Source: Dactylosporangium sp040689395 (GTDB lineage Bacteria; Actinomycetota; Actinomycetes; Mycobacteriales; Micromonosporaceae). From it: DNA of 64,000 bases. The stretch is from assembly GCF_040689395.1 (NCBI RefSeq), contig NZ_JBFAZX010000017.1, positions 62,001 to 126,000 on the forward strand. Reading direction: 5' to 3'. Below are positions 6,134-14,546 of the stretch, in pieces (the first letter of the stretch is position 1; the number at the start of each line of letters is the position of its first letter). Position numbers and translations under genes: made by a program. Under the pieces are notes generated by a model. That model had not been told where the DNA came from. It made no database searches and was given only the letters and a program-made list of their open reading frames with translations.

Positions 6134-9060
6134 TGGACCCGATCGCGAAGACCGGCCCCGGGCATCTGGCGCGGTTCGGGTTCACCGACAACGAGCGCAC
6201 GGAAGCCATGACCGGGCCCGGCGGGCTGCGCCTGTGGGACCCGGTCGCGCGCCGGCCCGCCGACGACGAGGCCGCGGCGGTGCTCGACACGCTGTACTTC
6301 GCCGCCGACCCCGACCTGGCCCTCTTCCAGCTGCACCGGCTGGTGGAGGCGGCGGGGGAGGAGGTGCTCACGGCGGTCCTGACGGACAAGGCACTGCGCC
6401 GCCGCCTCATCGGCGTCCTCGGCGTCTCCGCGACCCTCGGCGACATGCTCGTGGCCAACCCCGACGAGTGGCGCGAGCTGACCGGGGAGCAGAGCAGGCG
6501 GGCGGCCGGCTACTCCACGCGGGACGTCTCCACCGTGCCGTCGCTGCGCAGCGGATACCGCCGGGAGCTGCTGCGCATCGTGGCCGCCGACCTGACCGGT
6601 GCCGCCGACGTCGAGGTCACCATGCGCTGCCTGACGGAGCTGGCCGACGCGACCCTGCAGGCGGCACTGGCCATCGCCGTCGGCGAGCAGGGCACCGGCG
6701 CCTGCCGCCTCGCCGTCGTCGCGATGGGCAAGTGCGGCGGGCGGGAGCTCAACTACGTCAGCGACGTGGACGTCGTCTTCGTCGCCGAGCCCGACGGCGG
6801 CGCCGACACCGAGACCGCGATGCGGGCCGGCAGCGCGCTGGCCGCCCGGATGATGGAGATCTGCGGGTTCGTCGCCTGGCCCGTGGACGCGGCGCTGCGC
6901 CCGGAGGGCAGTCGCGGCGCGCTGGTGCGGACCGTCGCGTCACACCTGGCGTACTACAAGAAATGGGCGAAGACCTGGGAGTTCCAGGCGCTGCTGAAGG
7001 CCCGTCCGGCCGCGGGCGACCAGGCCCTCGGCGAGCAGTGGCTCGCCGAGCTGCAGCCGCTGATCTGGTCCGCGGCCGAGCGGCCGGAGGCCGTCGAGGA
7101 GGTGCGCGGCATGCGCCGGCGCATCATCGAGGTCATCCCGCGCGCCGAGGTCGACCGCGAGATCAAGCGGGGCCCGGGCGGCCTGCGCGACATCGAGTTC
7201 GCCGTGCAGCTGCTGCAGCTCGTGCACGGCCGCGCAGACGAGTCGCTGCGCACCCCGACCACGCTCGCCGGGCTGCGCGCGCTGATCGAGGGCGGCTACG
7301 TCGGCCTCGCCGACGGCGAGGCCCTGCTGCGCGCGTACCGCTTCCTGCGCGTCGTCGAGCACCGCCTGCAGCTGCAGCGGCTGCGCCGCACGCACACCGT
7401 CCCGGACGACCCGGCCGGGCTGCGCTGGCTCGCCCACGCCCTCGGCTACCGGCCCAGCGCCGCCCGGGACGCCGTCGAGTCGTTCCGGGCCGAATGGGTG
7501 CGCCATGCCGGTGAGGTGCGCCGCCTGCACGCCAAGCTCTTCTACCGCCCGCTGCTGGAGGCCGTCGCCCGGGTGCCCACCGAGCAGCTGCGGCTGACCC
7601 CCGACGCCGCCCGCGCCCGCCTCGACCTGCTCGGCTTCGCCGACCCGGCGGGCGCGCTGCGGCACATCGAGGCCCTCACCGGCGGCGTGTCGCGCACCGC
7701 GGCGATCCAGCGTCAGCTGCTGCCGGCGCTGCTGAGCGAGTTCGCCGACGCGCCCGAGCCGGACCGGGGCCTGCTGGCGTATCGCCAGGTCTCGGAGAAG
7801 GTCGGCAACACCCCGTGGTATCTGCGGCTGCTGCGCGACGAGGGCCCGGTCGCCCTGCGCCTGGCGCGGCTGCTCGCCCTGTCGCGGTACGTCACCGACC
7901 TGCTCGTGCACGACCCGGAGGCCCTGCGCCTGCTGGCCGACGACGCGGAGCTGGTGCCGCGCAGCGCCGAGGTCCTCACCGAGGGATTCGCCGCCGCGGC
8001 CGCCCGCCACGACGACCCGGAGACCGCCATCAACGCGGTCCGCGCCCTGCGCCGCCGGGAGCTGTTCCGCATCGCCTGTGCCGACCTGCTGGGCCTGCTC
8101 GACGTCACCGACGTCGGCGACGCCCTCTCCGCCGTCATCGACGCGACCCTGCGCGCCACTCTCGGCGTGACGGCCGCGCTGCCGACCGGCACGGCCGCGC
8201 CGCTGGAGTTCGCCATCATCGGCATGGGCCGCCTCGGCGGCGCCGAGATCAGCTACCCGTCCGATGCCGACGTGCTCTTCGTCTACGAGGCCGCGCCCGG
8301 CCTGGCCGACGACGCCGCCAGCGGCGTGGCCCTGAGCATCGCCGAGGAGCTGCGCCGCCTGCTCGCCCGCCCCGCGCACGACCCGCCGCTGGGTGTCGAC
8401 GCCGACCTGCGCCCGGAGGGCCGCCAGGGCCCGCTGGTGCGCAGCCTGAAGGCATACCAGCAGTACTACGCCCGCTGGTCGAAGGTCTGGGAGGCCCAGG
8501 CGCTGCTGCGCGCCCGCGCGGTGGCCGGCTCCGCGCCCCTCGGCGCCCGCTTCCTGGAGGTCGCCGACGCCAAGCGCTACCCGCCGGGCGGCCTCACCCG
8601 CGAGCAGATCCACGAGATCCGCCGCCTCAAGGCCCGCGTCGACAGCGAACGCCTCCCGCGCGGCGCCGACCCGGCCACGCACACCAAGCTGGGCCGTGGC
8701 GGCCTGGCCGACGTCGAGTGGACCGTGCAGCTGCTGCAGCTGCAGCACGGCCACGCGGAGCCGTCCCTGCGCACCCCGCGCACGCTGGAGGCCCTCGCCG
8801 CCGCCACCGCCGCCGGCCTGATCGACCACTCCGACGCCGCCGCCCTCGAGGCCGCTTGGCGCCAGGCGTCCCGCCTGCGCAACCTGCTGACCCTGGTCCG
8901 CGGCCGCGCGACGGATCAGCTCCCGCGCCAGGGCCCCGACCTGGCCGCCGCGGCGTCGGTCCTGGGTGGGGGCGTCGAACCGCAGGAGTTCCTGGACGAG
9001 TACCTCCGCGTGGCCCGCCGCGCCCGCGCGGTGGTCGAACGCATCTTCGGCGCCGCCTGA
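6133..9060 (+). CDS. glnE: Bifunctional glutamine synthetase adenylyltransferase/deadenylase
   Basis: The 975-aa product has the duplicated GlnE architecture. Each half has a nucleotidyltransferase core with the GxxGG...SDxD metal signature: AMGKCGGRELNYVSDVDVVF near residue 200 (deadenylase half) and GMGRLGGAEISYPSDADVLF near 700 (adenylyltransferase half). Each is followed by a helical domain with RGPGGLRDIEF or RGGLADVEW. The enzyme attaches AMP to, and removes it from, a tyrosine of GlnA1 in response to nitrogen signals, in other species through PII. The start at 6133 is chosen because it overlaps the preceding stop by one base; the open frame extends further upstream only as a shadow of the amidotransferase gene. 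Its target glnA1 is the next gene, on the opposite strand. Confidence 0.98.
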   Translation: MDPIAKTGPGHLARFGFTDNERTEAMTGPGGLRLWDPVARRPADDEAAAVLDTLYFAADPDLALFQLHRLVEAAGEEVLTAVLTDKALRRRLIGVLGVSATLGDMLVANPDEWRELTGEQSRRAAGYSTRDVSTVPSLRSGYRRELLRIVAADLTGAADVEVTMRCLTELADATLQAALAIAVGEQGTGACRLAVVAMGKCGGRELNYVSDVDVVFVAEPDGGADTETAMRAGSALAARMMEICGFVAWPVDAALRPEGSRGALVRTVASHLAYYKKWAKTWEFQALLKARPAAGDQALGEQWLAELQPLIWSAAERPEAVEEVRGMRRRIIEVIPRAEVDREIKRGPGGLRDIEFAVQLLQLVHGRADESLRTPTTLAGLRALIEGGYVGLADGEALLRAYRFLRVVEHRLQLQRLRRTHTVPDDPAGLRWLAHALGYRPSAARDAVESFRAEWVRHAGEVRRLHAKLFYRPLLEAVARVPTEQLRLTPDAARARLDLLGFADPAGALRHIEALTGGVSRTAAIQRQLLPALLSEFADAPEPDRGLLAYRQVSEKVGNTPWYLRLLRDEGPVALRLARLLALSRYVTDLLVHDPEALRLLADDAELVPRSAEVLTEGFAAAAARHDDPETAINAVRALRRRELFRIACADLLGLLDVTDVGDALSAVIDATLRATLGVTAALPTGTAAPLEFAIIGMGRLGGAEISYPSDADVLFVYEAAPGLADDAASGVALSIAEELRRLLARPAHDPPLGVDADLRPEGRQGPLVRSLKAYQQYYARWSKVWEAQALLRARAVAGSAPLGARFLEVADAKRYPPGGLTREQIHEIRRLKARVDSERLPRGADPATHTKLGRGGLADVEWTVQLLQLQHGHAEPSLRTPRTLEALAAATAAGLIDHSDAAALEAAWRQASRLRNLLTLVRGRATDQLPRQGPDLAAAASVLGGGVEPQEFLDEYLRVARRARAVVERIFGAA

Positions 9061-9067
9061 ACGGGCG

Positions 9068-9102
9068 AGCGGCCCGCCCCGGAAGCTCCGGGACGGGCCG
9101 CT
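9068..9102. terminator. Hairpin between glnE and glnA1
   Basis: Arms 9068-9083 and 9087-9102, 16 positions with one G-T type mismatch, 3-nt loop. It lies in the 67-bp space between two convergent genes and can serve both. Confidence 0.85.
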
Positions 9103-9127
9103 GCGGTGGAGCAGGACGTGTGACGGA

Positions 9128-10552
<1,425 letters not shown>

Positions 10553-10646
10553 TCGTCCTCCAGGTGGCAGGCATGACCAGTCTGGTGATCACTTCAGTGT
10601 GAAGCTTGCTGGTTGGGCGACCGTAGAACCGTGCGATTGCCCCGGC

Positions 10647-10673
10647 GTGTCTCGACTGTTTCCGCTGTGTTTC
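10647..10673 (-). promoter_or_regulatory. Candidate GlnR operator upstream of glnA
   Basis: On the minus strand GAAAC (10673-10669), six bases, GAAAC (10662-10658), six bases, GACAC (10651-10647): three boxes at exact 11-bp spacing. This is the layout of GlnR sites, GTnAC-n6-GAAAC repeated, which regulate glnA in streptomycetes and mycobacteria. The array ends 94 bp upstream of the glnA start. Confidence 0.6.
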
Positions 10674-10715
10674 GCGGCTCTTTGCTCGCCCGATCAGCGC
10701 CGGTGGGTCATTCGA

Positions 10716-10721
10716 TAGTCT
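10716..10721 (+). promoter_or_regulatory. -10 element TAGTCT before the RDD gene
   Basis: TAnnnT hexamer ending 8 nt before the GTG at 10730, with no ribosome site between. It implies a leaderless or near-leaderless transcript divergent from glnA. Confidence 0.5.
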
Positions 10722-10729
10722 GACTCGTC

Positions 10730-11080
10730 GTGGAACCAACCCCGGCAACCCTGGCCCGTCGCTTCGGCGCCCTGCTCATCGACTGGATCTCGTGCCTGCT
10801 CATCGCGGGCGCGTTCGCGAGCCCGACCGACGAGCCGTGGCTGGCACCGGGGGTGTTCGTCGTCGTGTATGGCCTGTTCCTCGGCTTCTTCGGGCAGACC
10901 GTGGGCATGTGGCTGTTTCGGATCCGTTGTGTGTCAATCACCACAGGCCGCCCCGTCGGCGTGCCGCGGGCACTGCTGCGGGCCGTCATCATGCTCCCGC
11001 TGGTCACCGCGCTGATCCTGGACCAGAAACAGCGCGGCCTGCACGACCGGGCCGTCGGCTCGATCGTGCAGGCCGTCTGA
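10730..11080 (+). CDS. RDD family membrane protein
   Basis: A 116-aa integral membrane protein. The family signature is visible as RRFGALLIDW at the N-terminus (arginine followed by the conserved Asp in the first membrane helix) and LHDRAVGSIV at the C-terminus. About three hydrophobic segments lie near residues 12-30, 37-55 and 83-97. The biochemical role of RDD proteins is generally unknown; some have been linked to ion or solute transport. A small membrane gene occurs at the same place next to glnA1 in mycobacteria (Rv2219A). It is convergent with the DUF4191 gene, with 7 bp between them. Confidence 0.88.
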   Translation: MEPTPATLARRFGALLIDWISCLLIAGAFASPTDEPWLAPGVFVVVYGLFLGFFGQTVGMWLFRIRCVSITTGRPVGVPRALLRAVIMLPLVTALILDQKQRGLHDRAVGSIVQAV

Positions 11081-11087
11081 GCGGGTC

Positions 11088-11786
11088 TCAGCGCCCGCGC
11101 ATCGCCTTGAACTGCCCCTTCGGGGGCTTCATGTTCTTGGGCAGGGCGCCCCGCGGCATCTGCGGCCGCGCCGAGAGCGCGGTGAGCCGCTTGTCGAGGG
11201 AGTTGACGTCCTTGGACGTGATCGTGCGCGGCAGCCGGATCAGCGTGCTGCGCAGTTTGGCGAGGGGGATCTGGCCCTCCTCGTTGCCGATCATGAAGTC
11301 GCGCAGCTCGGCGTTGCCGATCACCTTCAGCAGGCGGCGCCGCTCCTGACCGATGAGCCCCTTGACCCGGCTCACGTTGCCCTCGCCGATCAGGATCACG
11401 CCGGGCCGGCCGATGACCAGGTGCACCATGTCGAACTGCGTCGTCGAGGCGATCGCCGGGCTGACCCGCCAGTCGCCGCGCATGTTCTCGATGATCGACG
11501 CGGCGGCGCCGGGCTGCCCCTCGGCCTCCTTCATCATGGCCTTCTGCGAGCGCAGGTTGAGCACGATGACGGTGCCGAGCAGCGCCAGCAGCACGCCCAG
11601 CGGGGCCCAGATCCACGACAGGCCCAGTGCGATAGCGACGCCCACCGCGATCAGCGGCACGAGGACGACCGTCACCACGAGGGGCACGAATGCCTTGTCT
11701 CGTTTCGCGGTGAACGAGAAGACCATGCCGATCTGCTTGAGCCGTGTGAAGAAGGAGGCCTTCTCCGGCTCCTGGGCCTTTGCCAT
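11088..11786 (-). CDS. DUF4191 domain membrane protein
   Basis: 232 aa with two adjacent membrane helices near residues 33-75 (FVPLVVTVVLVPLIAVGVAI and the following segment), then a soluble C-terminal domain of about 150 residues ending in a basic, proline-rich tail. This matches the DUF4191 family, found next to lipA across actinobacteria (Rv2219 in M. tuberculosis). The function is unknown; the conserved position suggests a link to lipoate or glutamine metabolism, but that is only context. A TAGACT -10 lies 7 nt before the ATG, so it can be transcribed on its own although it is only 24 bp downstream of lipA. Confidence 0.85.
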   Translation of the reverse strand: MAKAQEPEKASFFTRLKQIGMVFSFTAKRDKAFVPLVVTVVLVPLIAVGVAIALGLSWIWAPLGVLLALLGTVIVLNLRSQKAMMKEAEGQPGAAASIIENMRGDWRVSPAIASTTQFDMVHLVIGRPGVILIGEGNVSRVKGLIGQERRRLLKVIGNAELRDFMIGNEEGQIPLAKLRSTLIRLPRTITSKDVNSLDKRLTALSARPQMPRGALPKNMKPPKGQFKAMRGR

Positions 11787-11793
11787 ACCTCCG

Positions 11794-11799
11794 AGTCTA
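11794..11799 (-). promoter_or_regulatory. -10 element TAGACT before the DUF4191 gene
   Basis: TAnnnT on the minus strand ending 7 nt before the ATG at 11786. The spacer also contains GGAGG, so this start could be used with either a leaderless or a leadered message. Confidence 0.5.
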
Positions 11800-11810
11800 G
11801 AGGGAGGGCA

Positions 11811-12746
11811 TCAAGCCTTGAGAGCCCGGCTGTCCAGCGCCTGGCGATACAGCCGGCCGGCCCGGTAGGACGAGCGAACCAGCGGCCCGCTCAGCACGCC
11901 GGCGAAGCCGATCTGCTCGGCCTCCTCGCGCAGCTCGACGAACTCCTCCGGCTTGACCCACCGCTCCACGGGGTGGTGGCGAGGCGACGGGCGCAGGTAC
12001 TGCGTGATCGTCACCAGCTCGCATCCGGCCTCGTGGAGGTCGCGCAGCGCCTGCGACACCTCGGCCCGCTCCTCGCCCATGCCGAGGATCAGGTTGGACT
12101 TGGTCACCAGGCCGGCCTCGCGCGCCAGGGTGAGCACGCCCAGGGACCGCTCGTAGCGGAATGCCGGACGGATGCGCTTGAAGATCCGCGGCACGGTCTC
12201 CACGTTGTGCGCGAGCACCTCCGGCCGCGCCGCGAACACCTCGGCGAGCAGGTCCGGCTCGCCGTTGAAGTCGGGGATGAGCAGCTCGACGCCACACCCC
12301 TCGACGAGGGCGTGGATCTGCTGGACGGTCTCCGCGTAGAGCCACGCGCCGCCGTCGGGCAGGTCATCGCGGGCCACGCCGGTCACGGTCGCGTATCGCA
12401 ACCCCATCGTCGCCACCGACTCGGCGACCCGGCGCGGCTCGTCCGCGTCGAACTCGGCCGGCTTGCCGGTGTCGATCTGGCAGAAGTCGCAGCGGCGGGT
12501 GCACTGGTCGCCGCCGATCAGGAAGGTCGCCTCGCGATCCTCCCAGCACTCGTAGATGTTGGGACAGCCGGCTTCCTGGCAGACCGTGTGCAAGCCTTCA
12601 CGCTGGACGAGCCCCCGTAGATGTGTGTATTCGGGGCCCATCTTGGCCGAAACCTTGATCCACGGCGGTTTGCGCTCAATCGGCGTCTCCGCGTTGCGTG
12701 CTTCGATGCGCAGCAGACGACGGCCTTCGGGAACAACGGCGGTCAC
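11811..12746 (-). CDS. lipA: Lipoyl synthase
   Basis: 311 aa. This radical SAM enzyme inserts two sulfur atoms into octanoyl groups on lipoyl domains. It has both iron-sulfur sets: the auxiliary-cluster motif in VCQEAGCPNIYECW and the radical SAM CxxxCxxC in CTRRCDFCQIDTG. The C-terminal arginine-serine element RSSYRAG is also present. The enzyme sacrifices its auxiliary cluster and depends on Fe-S repair; an ErpA-type carrier and a desulfurase are encoded elsewhere in the window. The start is GTG with a TAGTCT -10 seven bases upstream. It follows lipB on the same strand with a 100-bp gap. Confidence 0.98.
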   Translation of the reverse strand: MTAVVPEGRRLLRIEARNAETPIERKPPWIKVSAKMGPEYTHLRGLVQREGLHTVCQEAGCPNIYECWEDREATFLIGGDQCTRRCDFCQIDTGKPAEFDADEPRRVAESVATMGLRYATVTGVARDDLPDGGAWLYAETVQQIHALVEGCGVELLIPDFNGEPDLLAEVFAARPEVLAHNVETVPRIFKRIRPAFRYERSLGVLTLAREAGLVTKSNLILGMGEERAEVSQALRDLHEAGCELVTITQYLRPSPRHHPVERWVKPEEFVELREEAEQIGFAGVLSGPLVRSSYRAGRLYRQALDSRALKA

Positions 12747-12753
12747 AGTCCGA

Positions 12754-12759
12754 AGACTA
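12754..12759 (-). promoter_or_regulatory. -10 element TAGTCT before lipA
   Basis: TAnnnT on the minus strand with 7 nt to the GTG at 12746 and no ribosome site. Confidence 0.55.
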
Positions 12760-12846
12760 CGCCCGGTGCCTGCTCAACCGCTGGGAACGCGATTGACGTC
12801 ACGTTTGTGAGGTTTCTCAATCGTTGGTGGTCTTCGCCGACGACGG

Positions 12847-13479
12847 TCAGTACAGCTGCGTGAGGTGCCGCTCCACGATCGGCAGCACCTCCTCGACGGT
12901 CACGTCCCGGCCGAGCTCCGCCGACAGTGACGTGACGCCCGCGTCCCGGATGCCGCAGGGCACGAAGATGTCGTACCGCGAGAGGTCGCAGTCCGCGTTC
13001 AGGGCGAACCCGTGCAGCGTGACGCCGCGAGCCACCCGGATCCCGATCGCCGCCACCTTCCGGTCGGGCCCGCGCTCGTCCGCGGGGACCCATACGCCGC
13101 TGCGCCCCTCGACCCGTGTCGTGACGAGGCCGAGCTCCGCGCAGACGTCGATGAGCATCTGCTCCATGCGCCGCACGTACGCCACCACGTCCACCGGGTC
13201 GGCCAGTCGCATGATCGGGTAACCGACCAGCTGCCCCGGCCCGTGCCAGGTGATCTTGCCGCCCCGGTCCACGTCGATCACCGGCGTCCCGTCGAACGGC
13301 CGGTCCGCGGGCTCGGTCCGCTTGCCGGCCGTGTAGACGCTCGGGTGCTCGAGCAGCAGCACCGTGTCCGGTGTCGTGCCCTCGGCCACCTCGTCGTGCA
13401 CGCGGCGCTGTTCGGCGAGCGCCGCCTCGTATTCCACGATCCCGGCCCGGACGATCCGCATACCCACCACGCTGGTCAC
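12847..13479 (-). CDS. lipB: Octanoyl-[acyl carrier protein]:protein octanoyltransferase
   Basis: 210 aa, typical LipB. It moves the octanoyl group from acyl carrier protein to the lipoyl domains of E2 subunits and the glycine cleavage H protein, before LipA adds sulfur. The family motif RGGKITWHGPGQLVGYP, the catalytic lysine in RKVAAIGI and the catalytic cysteine in VPCGIRDAGVTSL are all present. The GTG start sits 6 nt after TAGGCT, which argues for a leaderless message. It is upstream of lipA and downstream of sucB, whose product is a substrate. Confidence 0.98.
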   Translation of the reverse strand: MTSVVGMRIVRAGIVEYEAALAEQRRVHDEVAEGTTPDTVLLLEHPSVYTAGKRTEPADRPFDGTPVIDVDRGGKITWHGPGQLVGYPIMRLADPVDVVAYVRRMEQMLIDVCAELGLVTTRVEGRSGVWVPADERGPDRKVAAIGIRVARGVTLHGFALNADCDLSRYDIFVPCGIRDAGVTSLSAELGRDVTVEEVLPIVERHLTQLY

Positions 13480-13485
13480 GCATGC

Positions 13486-13491
13486 AGCCTA
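13486..13491 (-). promoter_or_regulatory. -10 element TAGGCT before lipB
   Basis: TAnnnT on the minus strand with 6 nt to the GTG at 13479. Confidence 0.6.
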
Positions 13492-13522
13492 ACCTTGCGG
13501 CTCACCGCGGCGGTCGCGCGGA

Positions 13523-14419
13523 CTACCGGGTGCTCGACGAGACGGCCTGCGCGAGGGCCTCGCCGACGGTGCGGTGCGCGAAGGAGAACCCCTCGCGCAC
13601 CAGCACCGCCGGCAGCACCCGCTGGCTGGCCAGGGCCTCACCGCCGAACTCGCCGACCGCGGCGCGCAGCGCGAACCCGGGCACCGGCAGCAGGCTGGGC
13701 CGGTGCAGCACGCTGGCCAGCGCGGCGGAGAACTCGGCGTTGGTGACCGGCTCGGGGCCGGTGAGGTTGACGGGGCCGCTGAGCTCGCGTTCGAGCGCGA
13801 ACGTGACCGCTGCGAGCCAGTCCGGGAGTGAGATCCACGGCAGGTACTGCCGGCCGCTGCCCATCCGGCCGCCGGCGAAGAGCTTGAACTGCAGATAGAG
13901 CGGCTTGAGCATGCCGCCGTCGCGGTCGAGCGGTATCCCGGTGCGCAGCAGCGCGACCCTGGTGCCGGCGTCCTCGGCGGGATGGGTCGCGGCCTCCCAC
14001 ACCTTGCACAGGTCGGCGAGGAAGCCCTCACCCGCGGGGGAGGACTCGTCCACGGTCCGGTCGCCGGTGTCCCCGTAGTAGCCCACGGCCGAGGCGTTGA
14101 GCAGCACCTTCGGCCTGGTGGGCGCGGCGGCGATCGCCCGGGCGATGGTCAGGGTGCTGTCCACGCGGCTGTCGACGAGTTCCTTCTTGTACTCCCCGGT
14201 CCAGCGCTTGCCGCCCACGCCCGCCCCGGCCAGGTTGATCACCGCGTCGGCGGCCGCCACCACGGTCCCGTCCAGCACCCCGGCGGTCGGGTCCCAGCGC
14301 ACCTCCCCGGGCCGCGGCGGACGCCGCACCAGCCGGATGACCTGGTGCCCGGCCTCCCGCAGGTGCGGGACCAGGCGCTGGCCCAGAAACCCGGAGGCGC
14401 CCGCGATCAGGATCTGCAT
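13523..14419 (-). CDS. TIGR01777-type NAD-dependent epimerase/SDR protein
   Basis: 298 aa from the ATG that directly precedes the Rossmann strand ILIAGASGFLGQRLVPHL (GxxGxxG dinucleotide site at the extreme N-terminus). Further family marks are VINLAGAGVGGKRW, VLLNASAVGYYGDTGDRTVDESS (with the YxxxD seen in this family rather than the classical YxxxK) and the C-terminal ALASQRVLPAVLVREGF. This atypical short-chain dehydrogenase group (SDR39U1, E. coli YfcH) has no settled substrate. M. tuberculosis Rv2216 occupies the same position between dlaT and lipB. A longer frame extends to 14506 but that stretch has no family similarity. Confidence 0.9.
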   Translation of the reverse strand: MQILIAGASGFLGQRLVPHLREAGHQVIRLVRRPPRPGEVRWDPTAGVLDGTVVAAADAVINLAGAGVGGKRWTGEYKKELVDSRVDSTLTIARAIAAAPTRPKVLLNASAVGYYGDTGDRTVDESSPAGEGFLADLCKVWEAATHPAEDAGTRVALLRTGIPLDRDGGMLKPLYLQFKLFAGGRMGSGRQYLPWISLPDWLAAVTFALERELSGPVNLTGPEPVTNAEFSAALASVLHRPSLLPVPGFALRAAVGEFGGEALASQRVLPAVLVREGFSFAHRTVGEALAQAVSSSTR

Positions 14420-14500
14420 ACCGCCATCTTGCCCTCGGCAGGTACCGTCCGGACAACAATCGGCGCCTGGCTGGTCACGGGGCGATTCTCGCCAGAAAGA

Positions 14501-14536
14501 CGTCAAGGGCGCCCCGTGACCGGGACGCCCTTGACG
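14501..14536 (-). terminator. Hairpin downstream of sucB
   Basis: Arms 14501-14515 and 14522-14536, 15 positions with one wobble, 6-nt loop, 10 bp after the sucB stop. It separates sucB from the epimerase gene. Confidence 0.85.
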
Positions 14537-14546
14537 CAGCGGCTGG

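Noticed and set aside
6940..8829. Minus-strand open frame of about 630 codons opposite glnE
   Set aside because: Antisense shadow of glnE, Gln/Gly/Ala/Arg-rich, no family similarity.
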